In this document: positions 25,409 through 35,338 of the stretch, in pieces | Position numbering within the stretch: the stretch's first letter is position 1 | How the letters are laid out: each line of letters begins with the position of its first letter | Origin: Bacteroidia bacterium | GTDB lineage: Bacteria > Bacteroidota > Bacteroidia > UKL13-3 | DNA: 64,000 bases | Reading direction: 5' to 3' | Assembly: GCA_021740845.1 (NCBI GenBank) | Contig: JAIOYZ010000011.1 | Span: 60,511 to 124,510 of the forward strand | Notes under the pieces: generated by a model | Databases searched by the model: none | What the model saw: the letters and a program-made list of their open reading frames with translations, nothing else | What the model was told of the DNA's origin: nothing | Program-made: the position numbers and the translations under genes

Positions 25409-27898
25409 ATGGAAATATTATTGTTAGTTGTTGTTATTGTTTTGATTGTATATCAAAATATTGGGATTAATTCTAAGCTAGATTCCGCTCAATACCGATT
25501 AAAGGAGTTGGAGGCCTTGCTAAATAATTTAAAGGTAGGTTCAAACCAACCCAAGATTGAAAAGCAGGCAGAGCATAAAGAAGAAGCTATAATTGAGACT
25601 GTAAAGCCAGTTGTTATGGAAACTCCTTTTCCAATTATAGAGGAAGAAATAGATGAGTTTGAGGATGAAGAAGAGGAAATAGCCCAACCTGTATTTTCAA
25701 CCTTTCAAACTATTGGATCTTATGAATTGGAGAAATTGGAGTTGGAAGAAGAAGGGAATTACGCTTCTGAGGCGACTGATATAAATGAGGAGAAGATAGA
25801 GGAGAAAGCTGAAAAATTAAGTTGGATGGATAATTTTAGTAAATCAAATCCAGATTTGGAGCGATTTATTGGAGAGAATTTAATAAGCAAAATTGGTATT
25901 ACTATTTTGGTTTTGGGCATTGCATTTTTTGTAAAATATGCCATAGATCAGAATTGGATTAATGAAGCGGCAAGAGCGGGAATAGGTTTCTTGGCAGGTG
26001 GAATTGTTTTAGGTGTTGCCAATAAGTTAAGAAAGGATTTCAAAGCTTTTAGTTCGGTTTTGGTTTCTGGTGGGATTGCTATTTTCTATTTCACCATTGC
26101 AATTGCTTTTCATGAATACCATTTGTTTTCGCAAACTGCTGCCTTTATTGGAATGGTGCTGGTAACAGGATTTAGTATTTTTATTTCTTTACAGTATAAT
26201 AGGCAAGAGTTAGCTGTTTTGTCGTTGGTTGGTGGATTTGCTACACCACTTATGTTGAGCACTGGCGAAGGAAATTATGCGGTTTTGTTTAGCTATTTAT
26301 TGATTTTAGATTTAGGAATGTTGGTGGTAGCTTATTATAGAAATTGGAATTTGGTAAATGGCTTAACCTATTTATTTACACTCTTATTCTATTTTGCTTG
26401 GTTCAATAAAACCTTTAATTCATACGATGAAAATTTACCTTATTTGGGTGGATTTTTATTTGCAACAGGGTTCTATTTTGTGTTTTTATTTTCTAATTTA
26501 ATCAATCAAATTAAGGAGAAGCGACCATTTAGAAGCTATGAATTAAGTCTTTTACTGAGCAATACCTTTTTGTATTTTGCAGATGGGATGTATATGGTTA
26601 ATGGGGCAAATCCAGAATTTAAAGGGATGTTTACCATTAGCTTCGCAATTGTTAATTTACTGGTAACTTATTTTGTAAATAGAAATTACAAAATAGATTC
26701 TAGGTTATTTTATTTACTTATTGGGATAACCTTAACCTTTGTTACTCTTGCCGCGCCAATTCAACTTTCTGGGAATTATATTACCTTGTTTTGGGCAGCA
26801 GAAACAAGTCTTTTGATTTGGTTGGCTCAAAAATCAAAAATTGAATTATACCGTTTCTCATCTTTGCTGGTTTTTGTATTAAGTGTTTTTAGTTTGTTAT
26901 TGGATTGGGCCGATATTTATAAGCATTCCGAAACATTGTTGGTATTAATTAACCAAGCTTTTTTGAGTTCAGTATTTGTACTTTTCTGCCTTGGATTCTA
27001 TATTTATTTGTTGCGAAAAGAGGAGTCGCAAATCCATAATTTTTATGGTATTGTTTTTAACAATAATGCGGTTGCAAATGTTATTATGGTTATTACCATT
27101 TTGTTAGCATATTTGGCAGGTTTCTTTGAACTTAATTACCATTTCAATCAGGTTTACCAGTTTGATGTTCAGATACAAAGCCTTCTTTTGGTTTATCATT
27201 TCTTGTTTAGCTTGGTATTTATTTATGTGGGTAGAAAAATTAAGGAGTTTAGGTTTGAACCAATTCAAAGAATACTTGCATTAGTAAATATACTTTTGAT
27301 GATTGTTTTTGTTTATCCTGCAGTATTAAATGAAATGTCTATTTTAGCTTTTGATGATATACATTTTGGAACAAGTTATTGGGCGCATTATTTTGTTTTA
27401 ATTCCTTTTGTTATTCAAATGATATGGTTTTATCCTTCGGCAAAAAAATCATCTTCCACCTATACTGCATGGGGTTTGACCGTATTTCTAACTTTGTTTA
27501 GTAGTTTAGAATTATTGGTTCAAACCGAATTTATTTATATGCCCAAATTGCAAGCATTGGGAATGGATTCACCGGTTTTGTATGAAACACTTTTTCACTT
27601 TGACTCCATGATTTACAAAAGTGGCTTTCCCATTCTTTGGGGAATAATTGCTTTTACTTTATTAAGTTTTGGTATAAAAAGAGCGTATAAAAATTTAAGA
27701 ATTGCCGCTCTTTCTTTAATTGGATTAACCATTGCTAAATTATTTATTTACGATATTAGAAATGTATCTGAAGGAGGTAAAATAGCCGCATTTATTTTAT
27801 TGGGTGTGGTATTATTAGTAATTTCATTTACCTATCAAAAAATTAAGGCAATTATATTAGAAGAGGAGGGCAGTAGAAATGAAGAAAATAATAATTAG
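25409..27898 (+). CDS. DUF2339 polytopic membrane protein
   Basis: This 829-residue protein has an N-terminal anchor (residues 2-20), a coiled-coil/acidic linker (about 25-145, with runs such as EEEIDEFEDEEEEIAQP) and then roughly 20 closely spaced membrane segments. The block ENLISKIGITILVLGIAFFVKYAIDQNWI is typical of DUF2339. The function is unknown. Its start is overlapped by no gene, and its end overlaps the next gene by 20 bp. DUF2339 followed by a DUF3999-type gene is a recurring pair and suggests a complex. Confidence 0.85.
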   Translation: MEILLLVVVIVLIVYQNIGINSKLDSAQYRLKELEALLNNLKVGSNQPKIEKQAEHKEEAIIETVKPVVMETPFPIIEEEIDEFEDEEEEIAQPVFSTFQTIGSYELEKLELEEEGNYASEATDINEEKIEEKAEKLSWMDNFSKSNPDLERFIGENLISKIGITILVLGIAFFVKYAIDQNWINEAARAGIGFLAGGIVLGVANKLRKDFKAFSSVLVSGGIAIFYFTIAIAFHEYHLFSQTAAFIGMVLVTGFSIFISLQYNRQELAVLSLVGGFATPLMLSTGEGNYAVLFSYLLILDLGMLVVAYYRNWNLVNGLTYLFTLLFYFAWFNKTFNSYDENLPYLGGFLFATGFYFVFLFSNLINQIKEKRPFRSYELSLLLSNTFLYFADGMYMVNGANPEFKGMFTISFAIVNLLVTYFVNRNYKIDSRLFYLLIGITLTFVTLAAPIQLSGNYITLFWAAETSLLIWLAQKSKIELYRFSSLLVFVLSVFSLLLDWADIYKHSETLLVLINQAFLSSVFVLFCLGFYIYLLRKEESQIHNFYGIVFNNNAVANVIMVITILLAYLAGFFELNYHFNQVYQFDVQIQSLLLVYHFLFSLVFIYVGRKIKEFRFEPIQRILALVNILLMIVFVYPAVLNEMSILAFDDIHFGTSYWAHYFVLIPFVIQMIWFYPSAKKSSSTYTAWGLTVFLTLFSSLELLVQTEFIYMPKLQALGMDSPVLYETLFHFDSMIYKSGFPILWGIIAFTLLSFGIKRAYKNLRIAALSLIGLTIAKLFIYDIRNVSEGGKIAAFILLGVVLLVISFTYQKIKAIILEEEGSRNEENNN

Positions 27899-29117
27899 TT
27901 TGTTCCTAATTCTGGGGCTTTCCGAATCCTCTTTCTCTCAAATTTTTACTTTTAAATATAACCTAGATACAGCAAAGGAAGAAGGCTGGTATAAGTTAGT
28001 TTTAGGTCCAGAAATAAGGGCAAATGCTTCCTCAGAATTGACAGATTTGAGGTTGTATGATTCTAAGGATTCAATGCAAGAATTGCCCTATTATTTAGCA
28101 GAAGAAAAAGACTCGGAGGAGGAGGTTTTTTTTAGTTCATTTAAATGGGAGAAGACTCAAAAGCAAAATACAGATGAATATTTGGTTCGAACCGAATTAA
28201 ATGAAATTGGCCAGTTGGTATTAAAAATAAGTAACCATAAGGATGCTAGGCATTATAAAATAGAAGGAAGTTCTGATGGAAAAAATTGGTTTTCATTGGT
28301 TGAGAATGACTGGTTAGAGCCTGAAAATTCTACAACAAATACTTATTATTGGACTACGCTTAACTTTCCAAAAAGTGCTTATTCGCAGCTAAAATTAAAT
28401 TTCTTGGATTCTAATTTGAGTCCAATACAAGTTTTGGATATAGGAAAATACCAAACAAGCAAACAGGAATCTTTGTGGTTACCCATTAATGAAATTAGCT
28501 ATTTGGTGGAGGATTTGCCAAATGAAAAGAAAACACTTGTTAAAATATACTCAAGTAAAAAAATCTGGCTGAACCAATTTTCATTGAGGGTTTCGGCTCC
28601 TGCATTTTATGATAGGAGTGCCGTTTTTTATGAGAAAACAAAAGAAAAAAACAGAAAAGGGAAATGGATAGAATCTATAAATTCAATTTCTAATTTTGAA
28701 ATAAGGACTGCCTCTAAAAATTCTTTTCCGTTGAATTATTATTTGGAGGATACTCTTTATTTGGAGATTGAGAACGGAGATAATGCGGCTTTAAAATTTG
28801 AGGATTTCTCTTTTTTTCAAAGGCCAAAATACCTCATTACTTATTTTCAAAAAGGTCAAGTTACAGCCTTGTTTGTAGGTAATTCATTATTGAAAAAGCC
28901 AAATTATGATTTGGAATCTTTTACCAATGCTAGTTTTACAAAAAGGGCGCCTTATCCTTTAGAAATAATTTGCTATGAAGCTTTAGAAAAGCCTGATGAG
29001 CAAATTGAAGAAACACCTTTTTTGGAGTCGAAAGGAATTATGTGGTTAGGAATAGGAGTGGGCGTTTTGGCAGTGTTTTATTTTTCTGCCAAACTATTAA
29101 AAGAAAAAGAAAGTTAA
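27879..29117 (+). CDS. DUF3999-like exported protein, partner of DUF2339
   Basis: This 412-residue protein has a signal peptide (to about SFSQ), a large beta-rich periplasmic part and a single C-terminal membrane anchor ([22 protein letters not shown]). The segment [22 protein letters not shown] resembles the discoidin-like part of DUF3999 proteins, which occur beside DUF2339 genes. A strong Shine-Dalgarno-like GAGGAGGG lies in the end of the upstream gene, about 8 nt before ATG. It overlaps the upstream gene by 20 bp and the convergent rocD stop by 4 bp. Confidence 0.72.
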   Translation: MKKIIISLFLILGLSESSFSQIFTFKYNLDTAKEEGWYKLVLGPEIRANASSELTDLRLYDSKDSMQELPYYLAEEKDSEEEVFFSSFKWEKTQKQNTDEYLVRTELNEIGQLVLKISNHKDARHYKIEGSSDGKNWFSLVENDWLEPENSTTNTYYWTTLNFPKSAYSQLKLNFLDSNLSPIQVLDIGKYQTSKQESLWLPINEISYLVEDLPNEKKTLVKIYSSKKIWLNQFSLRVSAPAFYDRSAVFYEKTKEKNRKGKWIESINSISNFEIRTASKNSFPLNYYLEDTLYLEIENGDNAALKFEDFSFFQRPKYLITYFQKGQVTALFVGNSLLKKPNYDLESFTNASFTKRAPYPLEIICYEALEKPDEQIEETPFLESKGIMWLGIGVGVLAVFYFSAKLLKEKES

Positions 29118-30358
29118 GGGACTAAGCTCAAAATAGTTTTTTCAATAATATCGCAAGCTTCGTGAATTTGCTCCTCATTAATTACCAAAGGTGGTGCAAA
29201 ACGGATGATATCACCATGGGTTTGTTTGGCCAATAAGCCATTACCTTTAAGCATCAAACAAACATCATAAGCTGTTTTGCCATTACCAAAAGGTTTTATC
29301 ACAATTGCATTTAACAAGCCTTTGCCTCTAACCAAAGTAACAAGTTCAGATTTCTGCATCAATTGGGCCATTCTTTCTCTAAAAATTATACCCATTGCCT
29401 CTGCATTTTCTGAAAGGTTTTCATCCACTAAAACTTGAAGTGCTTCCATGGCAACAGCACAGGCCAAAGGATTTCCGCCATAGGTTGAGCCATGTTCTCC
29501 AGGTTTTATGGTTAACATTACCTCGTTGCTACCCAAAACGGCAGATACTGGTAAAATTCCACCAGATAAAGCTTTTCCTAGAATCAATAAATCTGGTTTT
29601 ACATTTTCGTAATCGCAAGCCAACAATTTTCCTGTTCTTCCCAAGCCTGTTTGAACTTCATCGGCAATCATGAGAACATTGTATTTAGTGCACAAATCAC
29701 GAACACCTTTTAAATATCCTTCGTGCGGAACAACCACACCTGCTTCACCTTGAATAGGTTCAAACATAAAGGCTGCAATATTTGGATTTGCTTTAAAAGC
29801 AGCTTCTATTGCTTCTAAACTATTATAAGGAATTAGGCTAAATCCTGGCATAAACGGCCCAAAACCTGCGTAAGAACTTGGGTCGTTACTAGAGCTGATA
29901 GCAGCCATGGTTCTGCCCCAAAAATTACCTTCTACAAAAACGATATGCGCTAGGTTTTCTGGAATTCCTTTAACGGTATAACCCCAACGGCGTGCTAGTT
30001 TAATGGCTGTTTCGCCACCTTCTACGCCTGTATTCATAGGCAGAACTTTATCAAAGCCAAAGTAGGAAGTGATGTATTTTTCGTATTCGCCTAAAAGGTT
30101 ATTGTGAAATGCCCTGCTAGTTAGTGTTAATTTGCTTGCTTGATCTACCAAAGCTTTTACAATCCTTGGATGGCAATGACCTTGGTTTACTGCGCTATAA
30201 GCAGAAAGGAAATCAAAATATTTCTTTCCTTCCACATCCCATAGAAAAATTCCTTCTCCTTTTTCCAAAACTGCTGGAATTGGGTGGTAGTTATGGGCCC
30301 CAAATTGGTCTTCTAATTCAATAAAGTAGTGGCTAGGTTTGGATACAGTAGTAGTCAT
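29114..30358 (-). CDS. rocD: Ornithine aminotransferase
   Basis: The 414-residue class III PLP aminotransferase converts ornithine and 2-oxoglutarate to glutamate-semialdehyde and glutamate. Diagnostic parts are [19 protein letters not shown] near residue 45, [22 protein letters not shown] near 105, [17 protein letters not shown] near 230 and the PLP lysine in [18 protein letters not shown]. The high-quality match to RocD separates it from acetylornithine or GABA transaminases. An upstream in-frame ATG exists, but the promoter at 30363-30393 puts the first transcribed ATG at 30358. Confidence 0.93.
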   Translation of the reverse strand: MTTTVSKPSHYFIELEDQFGAHNYHPIPAVLEKGEGIFLWDVEGKKYFDFLSAYSAVNQGHCHPRIVKALVDQASKLTLTSRAFHNNLLGEYEKYITSYFGFDKVLPMNTGVEGGETAIKLARRWGYTVKGIPENLAHIVFVEGNFWGRTMAAISSSNDPSSYAGFGPFMPGFSLIPYNSLEAIEAAFKANPNIAAFMFEPIQGEAGVVVPHEGYLKGVRDLCTKYNVLMIADEVQTGLGRTGKLLACDYENVKPDLLILGKALSGGILPVSAVLGSNEVMLTIKPGEHGSTYGGNPLACAVAMEALQVLVDENLSENAEAMGIIFRERMAQLMQKSELVTLVRGKGLLNAIVIKPFGNGKTAYDVCLMLKGNGLLAKQTHGDIIRFAPPLVINEEQIHEACDIIEKTILSLVP

Positions 30359-30362
30359 CGGA

Positions 30363-30393
30363 CAAAGGTATGTTTTTAGTTTTGGAAGGCAAA
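30363..30393 (-). promoter_or_regulatory. Promoter of rocD, start codon directly downstream
   Basis: Read on the minus strand: TTTG (30393-30390), 19 bp, TACCTTTG (30370-30363), then TCCG and ATG at 30358. It matches the consensus perfectly. With a transcription start about 4-5 nt after the -7 box, the mRNA would begin at or next to the A of ATG. Confidence 0.72.
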
Positions 30394-30443
30394 TTTTACT
30401 CAATTGATTTATGAATTAGTAGAAACAAGCGAAAAAAGCGCAT

Positions 30444-30481
30444 AAAAAAAGCGCTTAGAAAATGTTCTAAGCGCTTTTTTT
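30444..30481 (-). terminator. Strong hairpin terminator downstream of T9SS gene
   Basis: A 17-bp perfect stem (30444-30460 with 30465-30481) contains AAGCGCTTAGAA around an AATG loop, with T/A tracts at both ends. It ends the minus-strand gene 30498-31763 before rocD's promoter. Confidence 0.9.
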
Positions 30482-30497
30482 ATTTTGTGGAGGGTAA

Positions 30498-31763
30498 TTA
30501 TCTTTTAATTATTCTTTTTACAATTACTTTTTCGCCTTGGGTAACTTTAACAAAGTAAACTCCTTCGGCAAGTACTTTTGTGTCTAGATGAACATTTCCA
30601 ATGGTTGTGGTGTTTAACTTCACTTTACCAGTCATATCAATAACTTCCACCGTAATAGTTTGGTTACCCGCACCAGAATTGATTGTTAGTTGATCTGTAA
30701 AAGGATTAGGTAAAACGGTTATATTAAACTCATCTTGTTTAAGAGTAATAACATTGGAGTAAGTAGATTTTCCGTCTAAATCAATTTGGTTCAAACGGTA
30801 ATACAAAGTAGAAACAGGGATTTTTGAATCAATAAATTCATAGTTAGTAATTTTACTGCTATTACCTGCACCTTTAACAAATCCAACAGATTCAAAATCT
30901 AGGCCATTTAGGCTGCGTTCAATTTCAAAACCTTTGTTATCACTTTCCGAGGAAGTAGTCCATTTAAGATTGGCATTATGGTTTTCAATTGCACCTGTGA
31001 AGCTAGTTAGTTTAACTGGCAATGGTCCGTCTGTCCAGTTTAATCCTAATCTGATACCACCCACTTGTAGGGTTGGAGCCGAGGATGTACTGCCTTGTCT
31101 TAAAACTACTCTTCCAACAGCAGCGGCACCGCCAGAGGTAGCATTTGAACAAAAAGCAGTAGGAGTTGCTGGTCTGGTTGATGGCATTCCACTAGGAATA
31201 ACATATAGATAAATAGAATCATCGCCTGTACCAGAAGCATTAAAATCGTATCTAACTACAAATAAATTGGTTGAACCAAGAGCAAAAGAATCTGCTGAAA
31301 TAGCTCTAGCTTCTGTATTGCGATTGATAGCCATTTTATAATAACCTGTAGAACTTAAATAAATATAGGTTCTTGCGGTAAAGGTAGAAGTGCTAGTAGG
31401 AGGCAATAGGGCAAAAAAGTAATCTCCCGTTGCAGTAGCGGCAGTAACTTTAGCCATAAAACTTGCGTAAACACTTCCAGTAGTTACGCCACCTGCAAGA
31501 CTGATATCTTTGTAAACATCTTGGCCGCTGGTGGTCATTGGAACAGCATTACCTAATCCAGATCCAATGTATCCGGTATAGGTAAGTGCGCTTGCATTTG
31601 CTCTCAATGCATTTGTTGTTGCACCTGATGCAATTAGCCATCCATTATTGGCACCTACAGCTGCTAAAGAATCGTTGGTATAATTAAAATTTTCTACCAA
31701 ATAGGTTTGGGAGAAGCTTGTAAGTGAAAGAATAGATAAAATTAGTGTAGAGATTTTTTTCAT
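30498..31763 (-). CDS. T9SS-secreted protein with shared N-terminal domain
   Basis: The 421-residue protein has a signal peptide (to about LTSFSQ) and an N-terminal domain of about 230 residues. Motifs are GDYFFALLP, YLSSTGYYKMAI, ADSFALGSTNLFVVRY and VVLRQGSTSSAPTLQVGGIRLGLNW. A bridging segment (PVKLTSFTGAIENHNANLKWTTSSE...) typical of T9SS cargo follows. The C-terminal sorting domain (about 350-421) has VLPNPFTDQLTI and GEGVYF-like AEGVYFVKV. The N-terminal domain recurs in the protein encoded at 35339-38818. The cargo is exported across the outer membrane; its substrate is unknown. Confidence 0.85.
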   Translation of the reverse strand: MKKISTLILSILSLTSFSQTYLVENFNYTNDSLAAVGANNGWLIASGATTNALRANASALTYTGYIGSGLGNAVPMTTSGQDVYKDISLAGGVTTGSVYASFMAKVTAATATGDYFFALLPPTSTSTFTARTYIYLSSTGYYKMAINRNTEARAISADSFALGSTNLFVVRYDFNASGTGDDSIYLYVIPSGMPSTRPATPTAFCSNATSGGAAAVGRVVLRQGSTSSAPTLQVGGIRLGLNWTDGPLPVKLTSFTGAIENHNANLKWTTSSESDNKGFEIERSLNGLDFESVGFVKGAGNSSKITNYEFIDSKIPVSTLYYRLNQIDLDGKSTYSNVITLKQDEFNITVLPNPFTDQLTINSGAGNQTITVEVIDMTGKVKLNTTTIGNVHLDTKVLAEGVYFVKVTQGEKVIVKRIIKR

Positions 31764-32203
31764 ATATTAGATTTAATGGTTAACAAAGAATTGATTTTCA
31801 GATAGCAAAGCTATGCAAAACCGACAAGATTTTTGAAAGAAGGTTTAATAATAATTCCATAAAAAATCATATCTAGGTTCATATGGAAAGTCCAATAATT
31901 AAAATTAGTCGATATTATCATTTAATATTCAGTTGCTTGTAAATAGATTTCCTTGGTTCTAATTTGGAAGAACAAAATCAGGTTTTTACTATTCTTCTGC
32001 ATTTAATGGGTTTAATTTTTTATTGTTATTCTGTTTTTTTTTCATAGCAACAACAAAAACATAGCGGTTTGAAATTTTTATTTATTGGCGAACTTCCTAC
32101 CAATAAATTACCCTAACGTTAATTCTAAATTATCGTTTTGGAAAAAGGAATGAAAAGGGAATATGCTCAAATGCACTTTACCCCCAAAATCAAAATCAAA
32201 AAC
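31764..32203. other. Intergenic region, 440 bp, no gene seen
   Basis: AT-rich spacer between the T9SS gene and the 3' end of the TonB receptor gene. On the minus strand a TAGCTTTG -7-like box occurs at 31813-31806, 43 nt before the T9SS start. A weak 8-bp hairpin (TTTATTGG/CCAATAAA, near 32080-32110) may terminate the receptor transcript. No coding potential or repeat was recognised in the rest. Confidence 0.5.
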
Positions 32204-35065
32204 TTAAAACTTAAAACTCAACCCTACCATAGTATGGCGTTGCTCCAAATATCTAGCAGGATTAGATGGAGGTGGACCATTATTTCCTAAGCGCGGATCA
32301 ACATATCTTGGGTCAACCCAAGAATCTGGAACATTATCACCTAAATTATAAGCTTTGCCTGTAACAGGATTAATAATGGCAGCATTTTTATTATTGAAAA
32401 TATTGCTGATTTGAATATTAAAACCAAGTGTAGTTCCTTTGATTTTCCAGTATTTGGTAAAAGTAAAATCTGCCCAAAACCACGACGTTCCTCTTTTGCT
32501 CCAACGGGCGTCTGGATTTGGATCTACCACATAAATTGGACGACCAGTATTTGGGTCGTTTCTATCAAAAATATAAGGTGTATATCTCACGCCAGAGCGG
32601 TAAACTGTTTCAAAATAGAAACTCATATTATTTAACCAAGGCAAATCAAATAAGCCACCTTTTTTGTCGATTTTAAAAACGTGGTTGGTTTTTAAATCAA
32701 AAGGAACATCCCATGGCAAATAGTACTCTTTGGTATCTTCTACATTTCCAGTTGCCAAAATATCTTTTAAGGCCTCATTAGCAGATGCAGATTGACCTGT
32801 GCTAACCATATAGGTAAAAGAAGCCTGACCTTGATACCAATTTTTGATACGTTTGATATAATTCAATTCTATTCCACGAGTACGAGCATAATCAGAATTG
32901 ATGCGCATGGTTCTGCTTACTTCTCTACCTGTTACATCTTTTATGATAATAGAAGTTGTAGTAACAAAATCGTATTTATCTTTAAAGAAAGCAGAGAAAC
33001 TCAAAGCATCGTTACTGGTGATTTGAAATTTCATTCCCAATTCATAGCTAATATCCACTTCTGGATTTAGGTTTGGATTTCCTACTCTAGATAAAGTAGA
33101 ACGGTCTTGGTAATATGGGTTTAAACCTGGGTAAATAAAACTTGGATGCGGCAAAATGGTGGTATGACCATAATTGAAGAACAACATTTTATTTTCGGCA
33201 ATTGGGAAGGTTGCATTAATTTTTGGAAGGAAACGGAATTTATACCTCAAGCCGCCAATTTTTACGGTATTGTCTAGGTAATCTTGCCTAACCTCATCCA
33301 AGATTGGAGCCCTAGAATCTGCCACAGCATCGTCTACATATTTTCCAGGTGCCCAGTATTCAAAACGGCCACCAAGACTAGCAATTAAGCCTTTGTATTT
33401 AATTTGATCGCTCACAAAAAATCCACCTCTTCTTGGGCTTACTTGCCAGATATCGCTTTGCTGACCCAAGCGGAATGTTTGAGAATAGGTTCCATCTGCC
33501 AACTGAATAGGAGCGCCAATCCAAGGTCGAACGATATCAATCCAAAGCATCTCTTGGAATTTTAATTCAAAACCAAAAGTTAATTTGTTAAGTGAGTTTT
33601 TGCTAAAATAATTACCTGTTGCTTTGGCAACATATTCTTCCAAATAGTGGTGATGCCATAAGCTAGCAATACCATTGTTATTATTAAAACCAGAAGGAGA
33701 ATTCACATAAACTGCACTGTCGTTTGCTGTAGGTTCAAAAATACCTGTTGGATATTGGTTAATAGAACTAGCATCAAAAATTTGGTCAACATTTAATGGT
33801 CTCCAAGGTCTTCCATTTGCATCGGCTCTAAGTTGAACCAATAATCTAGAAACAGTGGCATTATAACTTAAGCGCTTATTAATGGAATGCTTAAAGTTAA
33901 TCATTTGCATATTGGATTCATGCGTAAATGAATTTGCATTATCCATTTGCTGACTGAAGTTGTATTGGAATCCAGGCTGGTAGGGAGCATCGTTTCCAAA
34001 AATTCGCAGCATGTTTACATCTTGGTTCACTGTAATGCTCCTAAGCCAAGTTCCAGTAAGGATTTTCCCTTTTTTAAAATTGTAACTTAGTTTTAAGAAA
34101 CTACTCCAACGATTATCCTGAAAAGGTGTCCAATTTGGTGAGGTTAAATTGTGTTCATTTAAGAGGGAAGACGAAACCTTATTAGCTGGATTTTTATAAA
34201 ATTCATCTGTAAAAGCCGCTCTTAAGGCCACATTAACCTTTAGTCTTCCACCCAATTTTTCTTTAAATAGCGGTGAACCAATATTTAGTTCAAGTAATTG
34301 GCTATTCCAACTGCTTGTATAATCTTTATTGAACCCAAAGTTATCGCGTTTGTAGTTAACGCCTAATTCAAATTTATTTCCAGCAGTTTTGGTTTTAGCA
34401 CTAACAACACCAGCAGTTGCATCGCCAATTTCTGCTCCAATACCACCTGTTGTAATTTCAATTTCACCAATTGCATTGGCGCCAATATCCAAACCAAACC
34501 CAGTTCCTGCTAATGGATCTGTTACAGAAACTCCATCAATATAAGTTCCTGTTTCGTAGGTTCTACTTCCCCTAATACTAACACCTGCAGGAGATTGTAT
34601 AACTCCTGGTTGAGTATTGATAATTTTTTGAAGTTGACGAGCTGGTGCTAATTCAATATTTTCTTGGGTGATGGAATTTATGCTTTGGCCTTTTTCAATA
34701 TCTATCAAAGGTTTTTTACCCAAAACTACTACTTCATCAATATTGGCAGTAGATTCCTGCATTTGAAAAGTTCCTAAATCTTTAACTTCTCCTGCCTTTA
34801 ATTTTAGGCCTGTATTGATAATTTTTTTGTAACCTATATAAGAAATTTCTATTGTGTATTCGCCTGGTTTTATTCCTTTTATCAGGAATTTTCCTTCATT
34901 ATCTGTTGATGTGCCAAAGGAGGTACCTTTAATTAAAATGGTAACTCCAATTAATTCACTTTGGTCTTTTTTATCAATAACCTTTCCTTTAAAGCTAGCA
35001 GTATTTTGGGCCCAGGTTTGAACCGAAAATAATAGGAGTATAAGAGCGAGTAAACGTTTGTCCAT
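32204..35065 (-). CDS. TonB-dependent outer-membrane receptor
   Basis: The 953-residue protein has a signal peptide ending TWAQ. A carboxypeptidase-D-like regulatory domain (about 22-110; FKGKVIDKKDQSELIGVTILIKGTSFG) follows. The plug domain (about 115-230) has SITQENIELAPARQLQKII and VSIRGSRTYETGTYIDGVSV. A 22-strand barrel ends in HTMVGLSFKF. It imports an unidentified ligand using TonB energy. It is unpaired with a SusD gene, so the substrate is not necessarily a glycan. It is flanked by two T9SS proteins that share a domain, which suggests a functional group. Confidence 0.93.
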   Translation of the reverse strand: MDKRLLALILLLFSVQTWAQNTASFKGKVIDKKDQSELIGVTILIKGTSFGTSTDNEGKFLIKGIKPGEYTIEISYIGYKKIINTGLKLKAGEVKDLGTFQMQESTANIDEVVVLGKKPLIDIEKGQSINSITQENIELAPARQLQKIINTQPGVIQSPAGVSIRGSRTYETGTYIDGVSVTDPLAGTGFGLDIGANAIGEIEITTGGIGAEIGDATAGVVSAKTKTAGNKFELGVNYKRDNFGFNKDYTSSWNSQLLELNIGSPLFKEKLGGRLKVNVALRAAFTDEFYKNPANKVSSSLLNEHNLTSPNWTPFQDNRWSSFLKLSYNFKKGKILTGTWLRSITVNQDVNMLRIFGNDAPYQPGFQYNFSQQMDNANSFTHESNMQMINFKHSINKRLSYNATVSRLLVQLRADANGRPWRPLNVDQIFDASSINQYPTGIFEPTANDSAVYVNSPSGFNNNNGIASLWHHHYLEEYVAKATGNYFSKNSLNKLTFGFELKFQEMLWIDIVRPWIGAPIQLADGTYSQTFRLGQQSDIWQVSPRRGGFFVSDQIKYKGLIASLGGRFEYWAPGKYVDDAVADSRAPILDEVRQDYLDNTVKIGGLRYKFRFLPKINATFPIAENKMLFFNYGHTTILPHPSFIYPGLNPYYQDRSTLSRVGNPNLNPEVDISYELGMKFQITSNDALSFSAFFKDKYDFVTTTSIIIKDVTGREVSRTMRINSDYARTRGIELNYIKRIKNWYQGQASFTYMVSTGQSASANEALKDILATGNVEDTKEYYLPWDVPFDLKTNHVFKIDKKGGLFDLPWLNNMSFYFETVYRSGVRYTPYIFDRNDPNTGRPIYVVDPNPDARWSKRGTSWFWADFTFTKYWKIKGTTLGFNIQISNIFNNKNAAIINPVTGKAYNLGDNVPDSWVDPRYVDPRLGNNGPPPSNPARYLEQRHTMVGLSFKF

Positions 35066-35338
35066 TAAGGGTGAATGATTTATTTTTAGGTTTTTTTGAG
35101 CCTAATTTTGGGCTAAATTAAGTGAATTGCAATTAAATTCATATGCTTAACAGAATGATAAAACGAGATTGGTGAAAACCAATAAAAAAATATTGTAAAA
35201 TTATTACTTGCCAAAAGTTTAAAACCCTTGATTTTACTGTCGTTTAAGTTAAAACTAGTTAAAAATTAATAATCCATATTTTGAATTGATTTTTTTATGT
35301 TACCATAACTTATCTTGCTCCTTCATAAAATTTATCAA

